The notes under the pieces: generated by a model
What the model saw: only the letters and a program-made list of their open reading frames with translations
Told to the model about the DNA's origin: nothing
Database searches by the model: none
Origin: JAFAGX01 sp035623255
Lineage (GTDB): Bacteria > Acidobacteriota > Terriglobia > Terriglobales > Acidobacteriaceae
Assembly (NCBI GenBank): GCA_035623255.1
Contig: DASPTU010000121.1
Location: 1-16,939, forward strand
Length of the DNA: 16,939 nt
Reading direction: 5' to 3'
Translations under genes and position numbers: made by a program
Shown here: in pieces, positions 1 through 7,618 of the stretch
Layout: each line of letters starts with the position of its first letter
Position numbering within the stretch: the first letter of the stretch is position 1

Positions 1-178
1 AGGTGGACTGGTAAGTCACCTGCGCGGTGTTGATGGTACGAAGCGATTGAACTGCGGACGACTCGTTAGCAGCAATACGTGCCCGCAGCAGGTTCGGGAT
101 TGCGATGGCAGCAATGATCAGGATGATCGCCACCACAATCAGCAACTCGATAAGTGAAAAACCCTTCTGTTTCCGCAT
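1..178 (-). CDS. Type IV pilin / pseudopilin, N-terminal part (runs off left edge)
   Basis: Only the first 59 residues are in the window. The protein begins MRKQKGFSLIELLIVVAI, a textbook class III (type IV prepilin) signal: a short basic leader ending in Gly6, cleavage expected before Phe7, and Glu at position 5 of the mature protein. A hydrophobic helix follows through AIAIPNLLRARIAANESSA, where the assembly helix becomes amphipathic. Family knowledge: the leader is cleaved and the new N-terminus methylated by PilD, and the helix packs into a pilus or type II secretion pseudopilus core. The ATG at 178 is preceded by a purine-rich stretch (AGGGAGAGAGAAGGG) that can serve as ribosome binding site. 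The C-terminal domain that would separate major pilin, minor pilin and GspG-type pseudopilin lies outside the window. The PNLLRARIAANESSAVQSLRTINTA segment resembles PilA-like pilins of Acidobacteriota and Deltaproteobacteria, so a PilA-type pilin is the best guess. Confidence 0.9.
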   Translation of the reverse strand, partial: MRKQKGFSLIELLIVVAIILIIAAIAIPNLLRARIAANESSAVQSLRTINTAQVTYQST

Positions 179-501
179 CTCGTTTTCCCTTCTCTCTCCC
201 TAATGACGTTGTGGTCGTGATTGACCAGTTGCCGATTATGTTGGCACTTTTCTCGCCAGAGGCGAAGGTTACCAATGTCACGCCCCAGTACCGGTCTACG
301 CTCTTTGTGTTCAATGCCGACTGGTCTCGCGTAACCTGAACCGGGCCGCTAAGGTACCGGCGCAGATCCTTCCTGGCAACAGATTGTGTCGGTCAGTTGC
401 CAATTTCTGTCAGGGATTAAGCAAGGATCATTCGTGAAGTCGTTACCTTTGTGATCTGACTATGGGCGCTGCGTGCTCCCTATGATGGCTCGGGGATTCA
501 T
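179..501. other. Intergenic region between divergent pilin and TPR-protein genes
   Basis: This 323-base gap separates two divergently transcribed genes and should hold both promoters. Short open frames on both strands (for example 154-339 plus and 66-314 minus) have no recognisable protein features and overlap the pilin start, so they are not called. A perfect 7-base inverted repeat lies at 374-402. A TTGGCACTTTTCTCGCC string at 241-257 resembles a sigma-54 -24/-12 element but points away from the pilin gene. No convincing sigma-70 promoter was found for either gene. Confidence 0.6.
374..402. repeat. Short inverted repeat upstream of the TPR-protein gene
   Basis: TGGCAAC (374-380) and GTTGCCA (396-402) are perfect 7-base inverted arms separated by 15 bases, about 100 bases before the GTG start of the TPR protein. 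It could be an operator for a dimeric regulator or a leader hairpin, or chance. There is no T-run, so it is not an intrinsic terminator. Confidence 0.3.
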
Positions 502-2382
502 GTGGCAGTCGCGACCGAGGATGCTATCGTAGAAAGCCCAGCCCTCAGTACCGGATCGTCCGCCAGGACGATCCAGAATCCGGCTGTGATTCTCGGCCTG
601 GTGCTGGTCCTTGCCTCGCTTGTGCTCTACAACCCCGCTGGCCGGTATCCCTTCCTCAATTACGACGATGATCGCTACGTAAGTCAAAACATTCACGTAC
701 AAGCGGGCCTTCGCTGGAGCACGATTCGCTGGGCATTCACCACGACGACCGAAGCCAATTGGCACCCGCTGACCTGGTTATCGCACGAGCTGGATTGGCA
801 GCTTTTTCATTCGAATCCTGCTGGACACCACTACGGCAACGTGCTCTTGCACGCGATTAATGTCTGTCTTTTATTCTTTGTACTTCTGCAAGCGACCGGC
901 TTTATGTGGCGGAGTTGGATCGTGACTGCGCTGTTTGCTCTTCATCCCATAAACGTCGAATCGGTTGCATGGATTGCCGAGCGTAAGAATTTGCTCAGCA
1001 TGTTTTTCTTTCTGCTTGCGCTCGCCGCTTACCGCTGGTACGCACAGAAGCCAGGTGTGACACGCTATACGTCCGCAGTTGGTTTGTTTGCGTTGGGACT
1101 AATGGCCAAGCCGCAGGTTGTCACGTTTCCATTTTTGCTTCTGCTTTGGGATTACTGGCCGCTCCGGCGAATTCAATCTGATGCCAAGCATCCACCGAGT
1201 TCGCCAGGATGCGCGGTGCCTGCGTACAGCTTCACTCGTCTGGTGTTAGAAAAGCTGCCGCTTTTTGCGCTTTCCGCTGCAAGCTGTGTCATCACAATAA
1301 AAGCTCAAGCTGCTGGCGGTGCGGTGCGATCCTTCCATCAGCTGCCGCTTGATGCTCGGCTCGGCAACGGACTGCTTTCATACGCTCGCTATGTAGGAAA
1401 GGCAGTTTGGCCGTCACACCTTGCAGTCATGTATCCCTACTTGGGATTTTCGACAGTCCAACTCCTCGTCTCACTGCTGCTTCTCGTTCTGATCTCTGCA
1501 GTGGTGATCGTTACGCGGCGAAGGTACTTGTTGGTCGGCTGGCTGTGGTTTCTCGGCACATTGCTGCCCATGATCGGCATTGTGCAGGTGGGTGCACAAG
1601 CGATGGCTGACCGTTATGCATACCTGTCCTTCATTGGGTTATTCGTGATGACGACATGGGGCGTCGCAGAACTTGCGGAACGCTACCCCTGGCCGAAGAC
1701 GGTGCCGCTTCTGGCATGTTCACTTCTCTTAATCGGGCTGGGTGTAACTGCTCGCCGGCAGCTTGGATACTGGCGCGACAGCATTGCGCTGTGGACGCAC
1801 ACGATTGAAGTCACCGGGCCCAACTTCCAGGCGCAAGAACACTTGGCGAGTGCCTTAGCGGACGAAGGGCGTACCGATGAAGCGGGCGTTCACTTTGAAA
1901 CTGCGCTGGCCATCGACCCAACCAACGCCAAGGCAAATCTAAACCTCGCCGTATATGATCACACCCGAGGCAGGATAGAAGATGCGATCCGGCTTTATCG
2001 CAATACGTTGCAGCTAACTTCTGATGAGAAGCTTCAAGGTGAGGCCCTGACGAACCTCGGTTGGGCTTATTACGAACTCGGGAACCTGTCGGACGCTGAA
2101 TCAGCCTACCAAGCGGCGGTTCGCCTCAAACCGCAGAATCACAACACGTGGATCGGCATGGGGCTGATCGAAGAAAGATTGCGCAAACACGATGACGCGG
2201 CCAATGCATTTTCGCGCTCGGCAGCTATCCGGCCCTCGGCCGTAGACTATCTGCTACTGGAAACAGCTTTGGAGCATTCCGGTCGCCGTCGGGAGGCCGA
2301 TGCCGCTCACGCACAAGCCCAGCGAATCTCTTCAGATTTGGGTGAGGCGCAGGGTATTGCGCAAAAACTTCTGTCGCAGTGA
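502..2382 (+). CDS. TMTC-like multi-pass membrane protein with C-terminal TPR repeats
   Basis: A 626-residue protein. Residues about 28-420 hold many hydrophobic helices (for example 28-43, 113-130, 137-150, 165-178, 188-220, 320-336, 342-362, 374-388, 401-416). Residues about 444-610 form four to five TPRs (units near 444-474, 475-508, 514-546, 547-580, 583-610). The first large loop contains NYDDDRYV (Asp55-57), and ADRYAYLSFIG lies at 369-379. Both resemble conserved motifs of eukaryotic TMTC O-mannosyltransferases and their bacterial GT-C-fold relatives, where the early acidic loop is catalytic. Inference: a polyprenyl-linked glycosyltransferase acting on the periplasmic side, with TPRs recruiting an acceptor; no substrate can be named. 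The start is GTG at 502, because the frame has a stop at 457 and no ATG before 502; the overlapping ATG at 500 is in another frame and stops quickly. The adjacent pilin could be a glycosylation target, but that is only a guess from position. Confidence 0.8.
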   Translation: MAVATEDAIVESPALSTGSSARTIQNPAVILGLVLVLASLVLYNPAGRYPFLNYDDDRYVSQNIHVQAGLRWSTIRWAFTTTTEANWHPLTWLSHELDWQLFHSNPAGHHYGNVLLHAINVCLLFFVLLQATGFMWRSWIVTALFALHPINVESVAWIAERKNLLSMFFFLLALAAYRWYAQKPGVTRYTSAVGLFALGLMAKPQVVTFPFLLLLWDYWPLRRIQSDAKHPPSSPGCAVPAYSFTRLVLEKLPLFALSAASCVITIKAQAAGGAVRSFHQLPLDARLGNGLLSYARYVGKAVWPSHLAVMYPYLGFSTVQLLVSLLLLVLISAVVIVTRRRYLLVGWLWFLGTLLPMIGIVQVGAQAMADRYAYLSFIGLFVMTTWGVAELAERYPWPKTVPLLACSLLLIGLGVTARRQLGYWRDSIALWTHTIEVTGPNFQAQEHLASALADEGRTDEAGVHFETALAIDPTNAKANLNLAVYDHTRGRIEDAIRLYRNTLQLTSDEKLQGEALTNLGWAYYELGNLSDAESAYQAAVRLKPQNHNTWIGMGLIEERLRKHDDAANAFSRSAAIRPSAVDYLLLETALEHSGRRREADAAHAQAQRISSDLGEAQGIAQKLLSQ

Positions 2383-2450
2383 ACCATCGCACTTCCTCTG
2401 CTCGCTCAAACCTGAACGGCCTACAGCAAACGAATCGGGATTGATCTCCT

Positions 2451-3458
2451 TCAAAACAATCTGAGTTGTTCGGCTGATTCCGGTTGCGGCAGGGGGTGGC
2501 TTCTCTCGCTGTTGCGATCGTAGTCGCTCCTTATGCCATGTTTTTCGCGAAGACGGGCCATTAGCTGCGACAAACGTTTCCGATAAGAATTGGGCAGAAA
2601 GGCGCGGTTCTTGTAACGCTCGCGATAGCTTTCGATCAGGTGCGGGAATTCTGCTTCCAGAAACGGCATAAAAACCGCTGCCGAGCAGGGCTTGAGGAAG
2701 AGGGAATTAGCAAAAATATATTTTCCTCCAGCCTTCGCGGTTGCGCTAACCAGCGCCTCCAGGTCGCGCGGTGCGTCGGTGATTCCGGGGATCACAGGCG
2801 CGCAAATTACTCCGGCATCAACCCCCGCTTCATTCAGCTTGCGCATGGCCTCCAAGCGAAGATCGGGACGTGGGGCACGTGGTTCAAGAATGCGGGCCAG
2901 GTTTGCATTTAAGGTTGTGATCGTGACATTCACGAACAATTTGTTCTTCGCAGAAATTTCCTTGAGGACGTCGGTGTCCCGCAGCACCAGATTGGATTTG
3001 GTGACGATGCCGATCTCGAATCCCTTGTGCCTGGCGAACTTCTCCAAAATCGCCCGCGTAACCTCGAAACAGCGTTCGGCGGGCTGATACGGGTCGGTTG
3101 CGGTGCCGATCGCAATCTCTTCTCCCGCTTTGACCTGACGCAATTCCTGGCGCAGCAGGTCCGCTGCATGCTGCTTGACAAAAATTTTCCGCTCGAATTC
3201 GATGCCATTTCGCATTTCCATGAACTCATGCGTGTAGCGGGCATAGCAGTATTTGCAGGCGAATTCGCAGCCGCGATAGGGATTGATGGTCCAGGTAAAG
3301 GGCATGCGCTCCACGGTGCAGCGGTTCAGAAGAGAACGAACCGGAAGAGTGAAATATTCGATTTCGTGTCCCAGGCGAAGCGATTCGCCTTCTGCTGCCA
3401 GACGGGCAATGCCAACCAGTTTGGGCTTGAAGTCGGGGATAAGGGGAAGGGAAGCCAT
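2451..3458 (-). CDS. Radical SAM protein of the spore-photolyase-like (COG1533) group
   Basis: A 335-residue protein with the radical SAM cluster motif CEFACKYC (Cys64, Cys68, Cys71; CX3CX2C) inside NPYRGCEFACKYCYARYTHE. This is the form typical of the SPL-like / Rv2578c / PA0069 radical SAM families. Downstream blocks fit a radical SAM barrel: IAIGTATDPYQPAE (about 117-130), EIGIVTKSNLVLRD (about 153-166) and ICAPVIPGITD. The three cysteines would bind a 4Fe-4S cluster that splits S-adenosylmethionine to a 5'-deoxyadenosyl radical; the substrate of this group is unknown to me. It is not a true spore photoproduct lyase by context, since no sporulation genes are nearby. It has its own sigma-70-like promoter at 3484-3512 and faces the TPR gene tail to tail with a 68-base gap in which I see no clear terminator. 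The ribosome binding site before the ATG at 3458 is weak. Confidence 0.85.
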   Translation of the reverse strand: MASLPLIPDFKPKLVGIARLAAEGESLRLGHEIEYFTLPVRSLLNRCTVERMPFTWTINPYRGCEFACKYCYARYTHEFMEMRNGIEFERKIFVKQHAADLLRQELRQVKAGEEIAIGTATDPYQPAERCFEVTRAILEKFARHKGFEIGIVTKSNLVLRDTDVLKEISAKNKLFVNVTITTLNANLARILEPRAPRPDLRLEAMRKLNEAGVDAGVICAPVIPGITDAPRDLEALVSATAKAGGKYIFANSLFLKPCSAAVFMPFLEAEFPHLIESYRERYKNRAFLPNSYRKRLSQLMARLREKHGIRSDYDRNSERSHPLPQPESAEQLRLF

Positions 3459-3483
3459 CTATGTATTCGCTATTTGTTCGCCT

Positions 3484-3512
3484 ATGATAATCCAATCACG
3501 ATGAGTCGTCAA
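3484..3512 (-). promoter_or_regulatory. Sigma-70-type promoter of the radical SAM gene
   Basis: Reading the minus strand, TTGACG (3512-3507) and TATCAT (3489-3484) are separated by exactly 17 bases. The predicted transcript start near 3477 leaves a leader of about 20 bases before the ATG at 3458. The match is 5/6 at -35 and 4/6 at -10, with the key T, A and T of the -10 kept. Confidence 0.6.
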
Positions 3513-3559
3513 CTGGAGGGTTCTCCTTGAATTTGATGTCTTAGATCCTTGATTGGATT
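3489..3559. repeat. 10-base inverted repeat around the radical SAM promoter
   Basis: AATCCAATCA at 3489-3498 and TGATTGGATT at 3550-3559 are perfect reverse complements 51 bases apart. One arm lies in the spacer and -10 edge of the radical SAM promoter; the other abuts the TAA stop of the GIDE-domain gene. It could be a paired operator or a 3' hairpin for the operon transcript. There is no T-run after it. Confidence 0.4.
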
Positions 3560-4452
3560 TACTTGAGAGCTAACCGTTCAAGCAGATACCAGAAGCAGAC
3601 AAGCGTCAGGATGGGACCGCCCCAGATGCAGAAGGCCGACTGCCAGGCAAGGACCTGGATGATTTCGCGCTGGCTGCGCGCGGATATGAAGAGCGGGCGG
3701 TTCGGAGCACCCCTGAGGACAACAGCAGGGCTGAGGTCGAACTCTTCCGAAGTCTTTGCAGATAGCTTTGGGCGGGCAGCGGCGGCGCCTGGCAAAATCA
3801 CGCCACCAATTTCCTGCTCGCTCTGGAGCTCTGCGGCCTCTGCGCTCAGAAATTGGCTGGAGCCGTCAGATTTCTTTTCCGGGTTTTCGCGCAAGGTTCC
3901 CATCGCAAACAGGGTCTGCCCCGGGCGGACAACGTATTCCTCTAGTCTTACAGGCGAGTGTGATACTCCGTGGCGATTCAGAAAATGCTGGGCGTACTCA
4001 GGCACACCGCCTTCGTATTCCTCCGAAAAGGCCGCTTCTAATTCGGAGTTCGCGCCGCGCGCATCCACCATGAGCTTTCCTGTACCATCGTCGAGAAAGA
4101 ACGGAGCTGACAGGTTTTCTTCCGCTGCTTTTCGCCAGCTGCGTCGGTCGCCGGTCCAGGCGATGGTTCGATAAAAGAAACAGTCTTCCTCGGAGAGCGG
4201 GGCGACAATCGTGTACGGCCCTTCGACTTTGCCCGAGACTTCGATTAGACCCAGGGAAGCGCCCCGGACGGTCGATCGGGGCACATTCTCGATGAAGCGT
4301 TTTCGCTGTAGCAGGGCAAAGCCGCGAAAGAAGAAATAAATCCCCGCAGCAAAACCGATGACCGACCAAATCAGCGGGTTCGCAAGCGCGGACACAAGAT
4401 CCGATGGACGATCAGCCCGGTGCCAGGCAGCCGCTGCGGCAGTCACGATCAT
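3559..4452 (-). CDS. GIDE-domain (BAM) two-helix membrane protein
   Basis: A 297-residue protein. A first membrane helix spans about 26-48 (NPLIWSVIGFAAGIYFFFRGFALL). The soluble part (about 55-190) includes PRSTVRGASLGLIEVSGKVE, CFFYR (91-95), SAPFFLDDGTGKLMVDARGA and EEYVVRPGQTLFAMG. A C-terminal helix lies at about 268-290. This order matches the GIDE/BAM domain (Pfam 'E3 ubiquitin ligase' GIDE family) of mitochondrial MUL1/MULAN and many bacterial proteins. The bacterial form has no RING finger, so ubiquitin ligase annotations transferred to such proteins are misleading; the biochemical role is unknown to me. The ATG at 4452 is 6 bases after the stop of the non-catalytic M16 gene, so it is the third gene of the M16 operon and probably translationally coupled. 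A role in envelope quality control with the peptidase pair is inferred from position only. Confidence 0.8.
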   Translation of the reverse strand: MIVTAAAAAWHRADRPSDLVSALANPLIWSVIGFAAGIYFFFRGFALLQRKRFIENVPRSTVRGASLGLIEVSGKVEGPYTIVAPLSEEDCFFYRTIAWTGDRRSWRKAAEENLSAPFFLDDGTGKLMVDARGANSELEAAFSEEYEGGVPEYAQHFLNRHGVSHSPVRLEEYVVRPGQTLFAMGTLRENPEKKSDGSSQFLSAEAAELQSEQEIGGVILPGAAAARPKLSAKTSEEFDLSPAVVLRGAPNRPLFISARSQREIIQVLAWQSAFCIWGGPILTLVCFWYLLERLALK

Positions 4453-4458
4453 TCAACG

Positions 4459-5922
4459 CTAAGGCCCGGCTGGCGCACTCTTTTCGCCTGGTGGCGGAGG
4501 AATGGTTATGTCAATGTTTGTTACGGGGCCCAAGTCCGACAGCGGCTTGTCGAATTCCGCCGTATTTCCCACGACAAGCACCTTCAGTTGATCTTTGTGC
4601 AGGTACTTGGCCGCGACCCGCTGCACGTCACTCGGCTGGACCTTCTCAATTCCCGCGCGAAAACGCTCCAGAAAATCTCCAGGATAGCCATAGAACTCAT
4701 ATGCCATTCGCTCGCGAAGGACCTTGGCTGGCGAATCGAAGTTGAAAACGAAGGAATTCAGAATGGAATCCTTTGCGACTTTGATCTCATCATCGGTGAG
4801 CGGATGCGTCTTCAGGTCATCAATCTGCTCGTCCAGCGCCTGAATCGACTCTATTGTAGTTTGGCTTTTAGTTCCCATCGAGATGCGATTAATTCCCGAA
4901 TGGTCGAATGCGCTGCCGATGCCACCACCCACGCCATACGCGAGACCCTTAGCGCTACGTATGTTGCGAAACAATCGTGACGAAAAACCTCCGCCGAATG
5001 CTTCATTGAAAACCTGGGTCGCAAAATAATCGGGGTTGTCTCGCCGTATCCCCAGATCCACCATTCGGATGTTGCTTTGGTTTACGTCCGGCCGAGGAAT
5101 CAGGTAATAGCCCGGTTTCGCGGGTTCGAACTTAATATCCGGTGCCTTATAAGCCGGCCCTTTCGCCCATTCGCCGAACGTCTGGCGCAGCCTGGCTTCC
5201 ATTGCGGACGAATCGAAATCTCCGACCACCCCCAAAATGATGTAGTTCGGATATACATGCGAGTGATGCCAGTCCAGCAGATCCTGGCGCGTGACGGCAG
5301 AGACCGTGTTGTACTCAGGCTGCCGCACATAGGGATTTGCTTTCCCATAAGCGAGCTTCGTTGACTCGCGTTGCGCTACATCGCTGACGTCGTCGTTACG
5401 GCGGGAGATCGCGTCGTACATTTCTCTTTGCGCCAGATCCAATTTGTCAGGGCGGAACTCCGGTTCCCTCACCAGGTCCGCGAAGACCCTGAAAACATCA
5501 TCGAAATCACCCTTCAGGCAAGACCAGGAAATCGTGGTGGAATCCCCACTATCGCCCGTCTCGACCTTTGCCGCCCGGACTTCGAGGTAATCGTCCAGCT
5601 CATCCCCGGTCTGCGTCTTCGTCCCCCCGGTTCGCCAAACTTCGCCATACATATCGAGCATGCCGGCTTTGTTGGCAGGTTCCTCGCGCGATCCCCCGCG
5701 AATCCGCGCGATTCCGTCGATCAGCGGCAGCTCATGGTCCTCCTGCAGGAAGACAACCATGCCGTTGGGAAACTCGATATGCTTGGGCTCTTTTGGATGA
5801 AATGCTGGAAGAGGCAAGATCTCAATCTGCTGCCAATCTTTAGCCTGCGCGGCCGCCTCTGCACCAAAAGCCACCATGGCAATAAAGACAGCAACAAGAA
5901 TGCCTGGCTTGCGGGTCATCAT
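4459..5922 (-). CDS. M16B peptidase-family protein, non-catalytic partner subunit
   Basis: A 487-residue exported protein with a signal peptide (MMTRKPGILVAVFIAMVAFG, then AEAAAQA, so cleavage near 26). It has two M16 halves: residues about 45-240 (IEFPNGMVVFLQED) and about 270-465. The zinc motif HxxEH is absent; the aligned segment is GMLDMYGEVW (88-96), lacking both histidines. The second half keeps the Arg/Tyr substrate-binding pair in RNIRSAKGLAYGVGG (Arg322, Tyr329). This is the pattern of the non-catalytic subunit in heterodimeric M16B peptidases, where one chain carries zinc and the other R/Y. Its ATG overlaps the upstream gene's TGA (ATGA, 5919-5922), and GGAGG sits just before it inside the upstream gene; a second ATG at 5919 has even better spacing. 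The product probably acts in the periplasm. The proline-rich tail (IPPPPGEKSAPAGP) is low complexity. Confidence 0.88.
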   Translation of the reverse strand: MMTRKPGILVAVFIAMVAFGAEAAAQAKDWQQIEILPLPAFHPKEPKHIEFPNGMVVFLQEDHELPLIDGIARIRGGSREEPANKAGMLDMYGEVWRTGGTKTQTGDELDDYLEVRAAKVETGDSGDSTTISWSCLKGDFDDVFRVFADLVREPEFRPDKLDLAQREMYDAISRRNDDVSDVAQRESTKLAYGKANPYVRQPEYNTVSAVTRQDLLDWHHSHVYPNYIILGVVGDFDSSAMEARLRQTFGEWAKGPAYKAPDIKFEPAKPGYYLIPRPDVNQSNIRMVDLGIRRDNPDYFATQVFNEAFGGGFSSRLFRNIRSAKGLAYGVGGGIGSAFDHSGINRISMGTKSQTTIESIQALDEQIDDLKTHPLTDDEIKVAKDSILNSFVFNFDSPAKVLRERMAYEFYGYPGDFLERFRAGIEKVQPSDVQRVAAKYLHKDQLKVLVVGNTAEFDKPLSDLGPVTNIDITIPPPPGEKSAPAGP

Positions 5923-7442
5923 TCGCCTCCCTTGTTGGGCTGTCCCGATGGTGGCGCGGCCGTTTCAATGACTCCCACCGTGCGGTTGTTATCGGTGAAG
6001 GTCTTGTTTGCCACGCGGCGAATGTCGGCTTTTGTGATCTTGTCGATCCTGTCTACCTGACGAAAGAGTTCGCGCCAGTCGTCGTACCGGGCCTGATTCA
6101 TGCCTAACTCAAAAGCCAGGCCGGAATTGCTATCCAGACTCCGCAGCAAGTTTGCCTTGGCGCGCGTCTTAATCATTTTTAGCTCATCGTCGCTGATGTC
6201 TTGCGCCTTGAGTTTGTCGATCTCGCCGTGGATGGCCACTCCCATCTCATCGGGCTTGTGGCCCGGCATGCAGAATGCGTAGAAGGCGAACAAGTGCGCA
6301 TATTTGTTGCCGGGCAATCCGGTAAAGCCTGCGGCGTCAGAAGCGATTTTCTTGTCCCGGACCAAGGCGCGGTAGAGCCGTGAAGTCCGGCCCTCCGACA
6401 TCAAATCAGCTATGCCGTCATAAACGGCGTCATCAGGACTCAGGTAGTCGGGTCGATGATATCCCTCGAGATAAAGAGGCTGTGCCACGTCATGCAGGAC
6501 CACACGCCGTTCGGAATTTTGCGGTGGCTCCAGGCTGATCCTCTCGTCCGGTTTTTCGCGCGATGGCAGCCGGCCAAAATATTTTTCGATAATCGGAAGC
6601 GCCTCACTGGCCGTTACATCGCCCACGACGGTCAGAACCATGTTGGAGGGAATGTAATACTCCTGAAAAAAAGTGTCCGCATCCGTGGCGGAAAAGGAAT
6701 TCAGGTCTGAGATCCATCCGATCGTCGGCCGGTGGTACTGGCTGGCCTGAAATGCCGCGGTTGTAAATTGCTCCAACAAACGCCCAATGGGATTGCTGTC
6801 CGTGCGCATGCGGCGTTCTTCGATGACCACATTGCGTTCCTTGTAGAACTCACGCATCACAGGATGCAGAAACCGGGACGACTCGAGATAGGCCCACAAT
6901 TCCAGCCGGTTGACGGGCAGGGAATAGAAATAATTGGTTTCATCGTAGTTGGTTGATGCGTTGAGATTCTCGCCGCCGTTTCGCTCGATGATCTCGGTGA
7001 ACTGGTTGGGAATGACGTATTGATTGGCCTGCTTGATTGCGTCCTGCCACGCGGCTTCAAGCTGCTTGACCTTGTTGTCATCGCGATTAATCCGTTTGTC
7101 TCGCTCGCGCAGGTAAGCCGCGTATGCCAGCTCCACCTTTTGAAGTGCCACTTTCTCCGCAGCGTAGTCTTTCGTGCCGATGGTGTCTGTGCCCTTGAAG
7201 GCCATGTGCTCGAACATGTGGGCCAGACCGGTTTTGTCCAGGGGATCCTGCACCGAGCCGGCATCCACATGGGTATAGAAGGAGAAAACTGGCGCCTCCG
7301 GGCGCTCGCAGATCAGCACGGTCAGCCCGTTATCAAGCTTTTTGAGCGTCATTCGTTTTTCGAAGGATGCGACGTCCTGCGCGGCCGCAAGGGCCGCAAG
7401 TATCAGAACTGTTCCAAAGACATGAAGCCTGCGATGGGTCAC
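5919..7442 (-). CDS. M16B zinc metallopeptidase, catalytic subunit
   Basis: A 507-residue exported peptidase. After the signal peptide (MTHRRLHVFGTVLILAALAAAQ), the first M16 half carries HMFEH (His75, Glu78, His79), the inverted zinc motif of the pitrilysin family. The distal glutamate lies in KERNVVIEE (about 201-209). Residues about 97-140 are a charged, probably coiled-coil insertion between the zinc motif and the NASTNYDETNYF block. The second half (about 255-480) has SEGRTSRLYRALVRDKKIA where the R/Y subunit has a GLAY motif, so the tyrosine of the pair is missing. The neighbouring gene supplies it. I chose GTG at 7442 over the ATG at 7499 because GGAGG lies four bases upstream, the protein then starts right at the signal peptide, and the longer form would put its start inside the predicted promoter. 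The gene heads the operon and overlaps the next by four bases. Substrates are probably small unfolded peptides in the periplasm. Confidence 0.92.
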   Translation of the reverse strand: MTHRRLHVFGTVLILAALAAAQDVASFEKRMTLKKLDNGLTVLICERPEAPVFSFYTHVDAGSVQDPLDKTGLAHMFEHMAFKGTDTIGTKDYAAEKVALQKVELAYAAYLRERDKRINRDDNKVKQLEAAWQDAIKQANQYVIPNQFTEIIERNGGENLNASTNYDETNYFYSLPVNRLELWAYLESSRFLHPVMREFYKERNVVIEERRMRTDSNPIGRLLEQFTTAAFQASQYHRPTIGWISDLNSFSATDADTFFQEYYIPSNMVLTVVGDVTASEALPIIEKYFGRLPSREKPDERISLEPPQNSERRVVLHDVAQPLYLEGYHRPDYLSPDDAVYDGIADLMSEGRTSRLYRALVRDKKIASDAAGFTGLPGNKYAHLFAFYAFCMPGHKPDEMGVAIHGEIDKLKAQDISDDELKMIKTRAKANLLRSLDSNSGLAFELGMNQARYDDWRELFRQVDRIDKITKADIRRVANKTFTDNNRTVGVIETAAPPSGQPNKGGE

Positions 7443-7451
7443 GTTACCTCC
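7442..7451 (-). promoter_or_regulatory. Shine-Dalgarno site deciding the catalytic M16 start
   Basis: On the minus strand GGAGG (7451-7447) is followed by TAAC and then GTG at 7442. A strong site this close supports the GTG start rather than the ATG 57 bases upstream. Confidence 0.7.
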
Positions 7452-7485
7452 AACAGGTTGGACGCATGTGAGGGGCAGAAGTTTG

Positions 7486-7515
7486 AAGTTACGTGGCACA
7501 AGGGGACGTTGTCAA
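7486..7515 (-). promoter_or_regulatory. Sigma-70-type promoter of the M16/GIDE operon
   Basis: On the minus strand a perfect TTGACA (7515-7510) is followed after 18 bases by TAACTT (7491-7486). TAACTT keeps the three most conserved -10 positions (T, A and final T). The predicted start near 7479 gives a leader of about 37 bases to the GTG at 7442. Confidence 0.5.
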
Positions 7516-7534
7516 ACTGAGGAGCATCCAAGAG

Positions 7535-7564
7535 TTGATTATGCAGAAGGATTCCGGGTATACA
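7535..7564 (+). promoter_or_regulatory. Candidate promoter of the LigD-type polymerase gene
   Basis: TTGATT (7535-7540) and TATACA (7559-7564) are 18 bases apart, each matching four of six consensus positions. The predicted start near 7571 lies downstream of the upstream in-frame ATGs (7493, 7541), which supports translation from 7619. Confidence 0.35.
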
Positions 7565-7618
7565 GGTAGCGCGTTCGCCATCCCGTCGATTGCGATTCGG
7601 CCTCCAGGGGGAAAGCGC

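Noticed and set aside
66..339. Open frames 66-314 (minus) and 154-339 (plus)
   Set aside because: They overlap the pilin start in other frames and show no protein-like features; the pilin frame itself is unambiguous.
5371..6060. 229-codon plus-strand open frame
   Set aside because: It is antisense to the two M16 genes, with no recognisable domain; their frames are strongly supported by family motifs.
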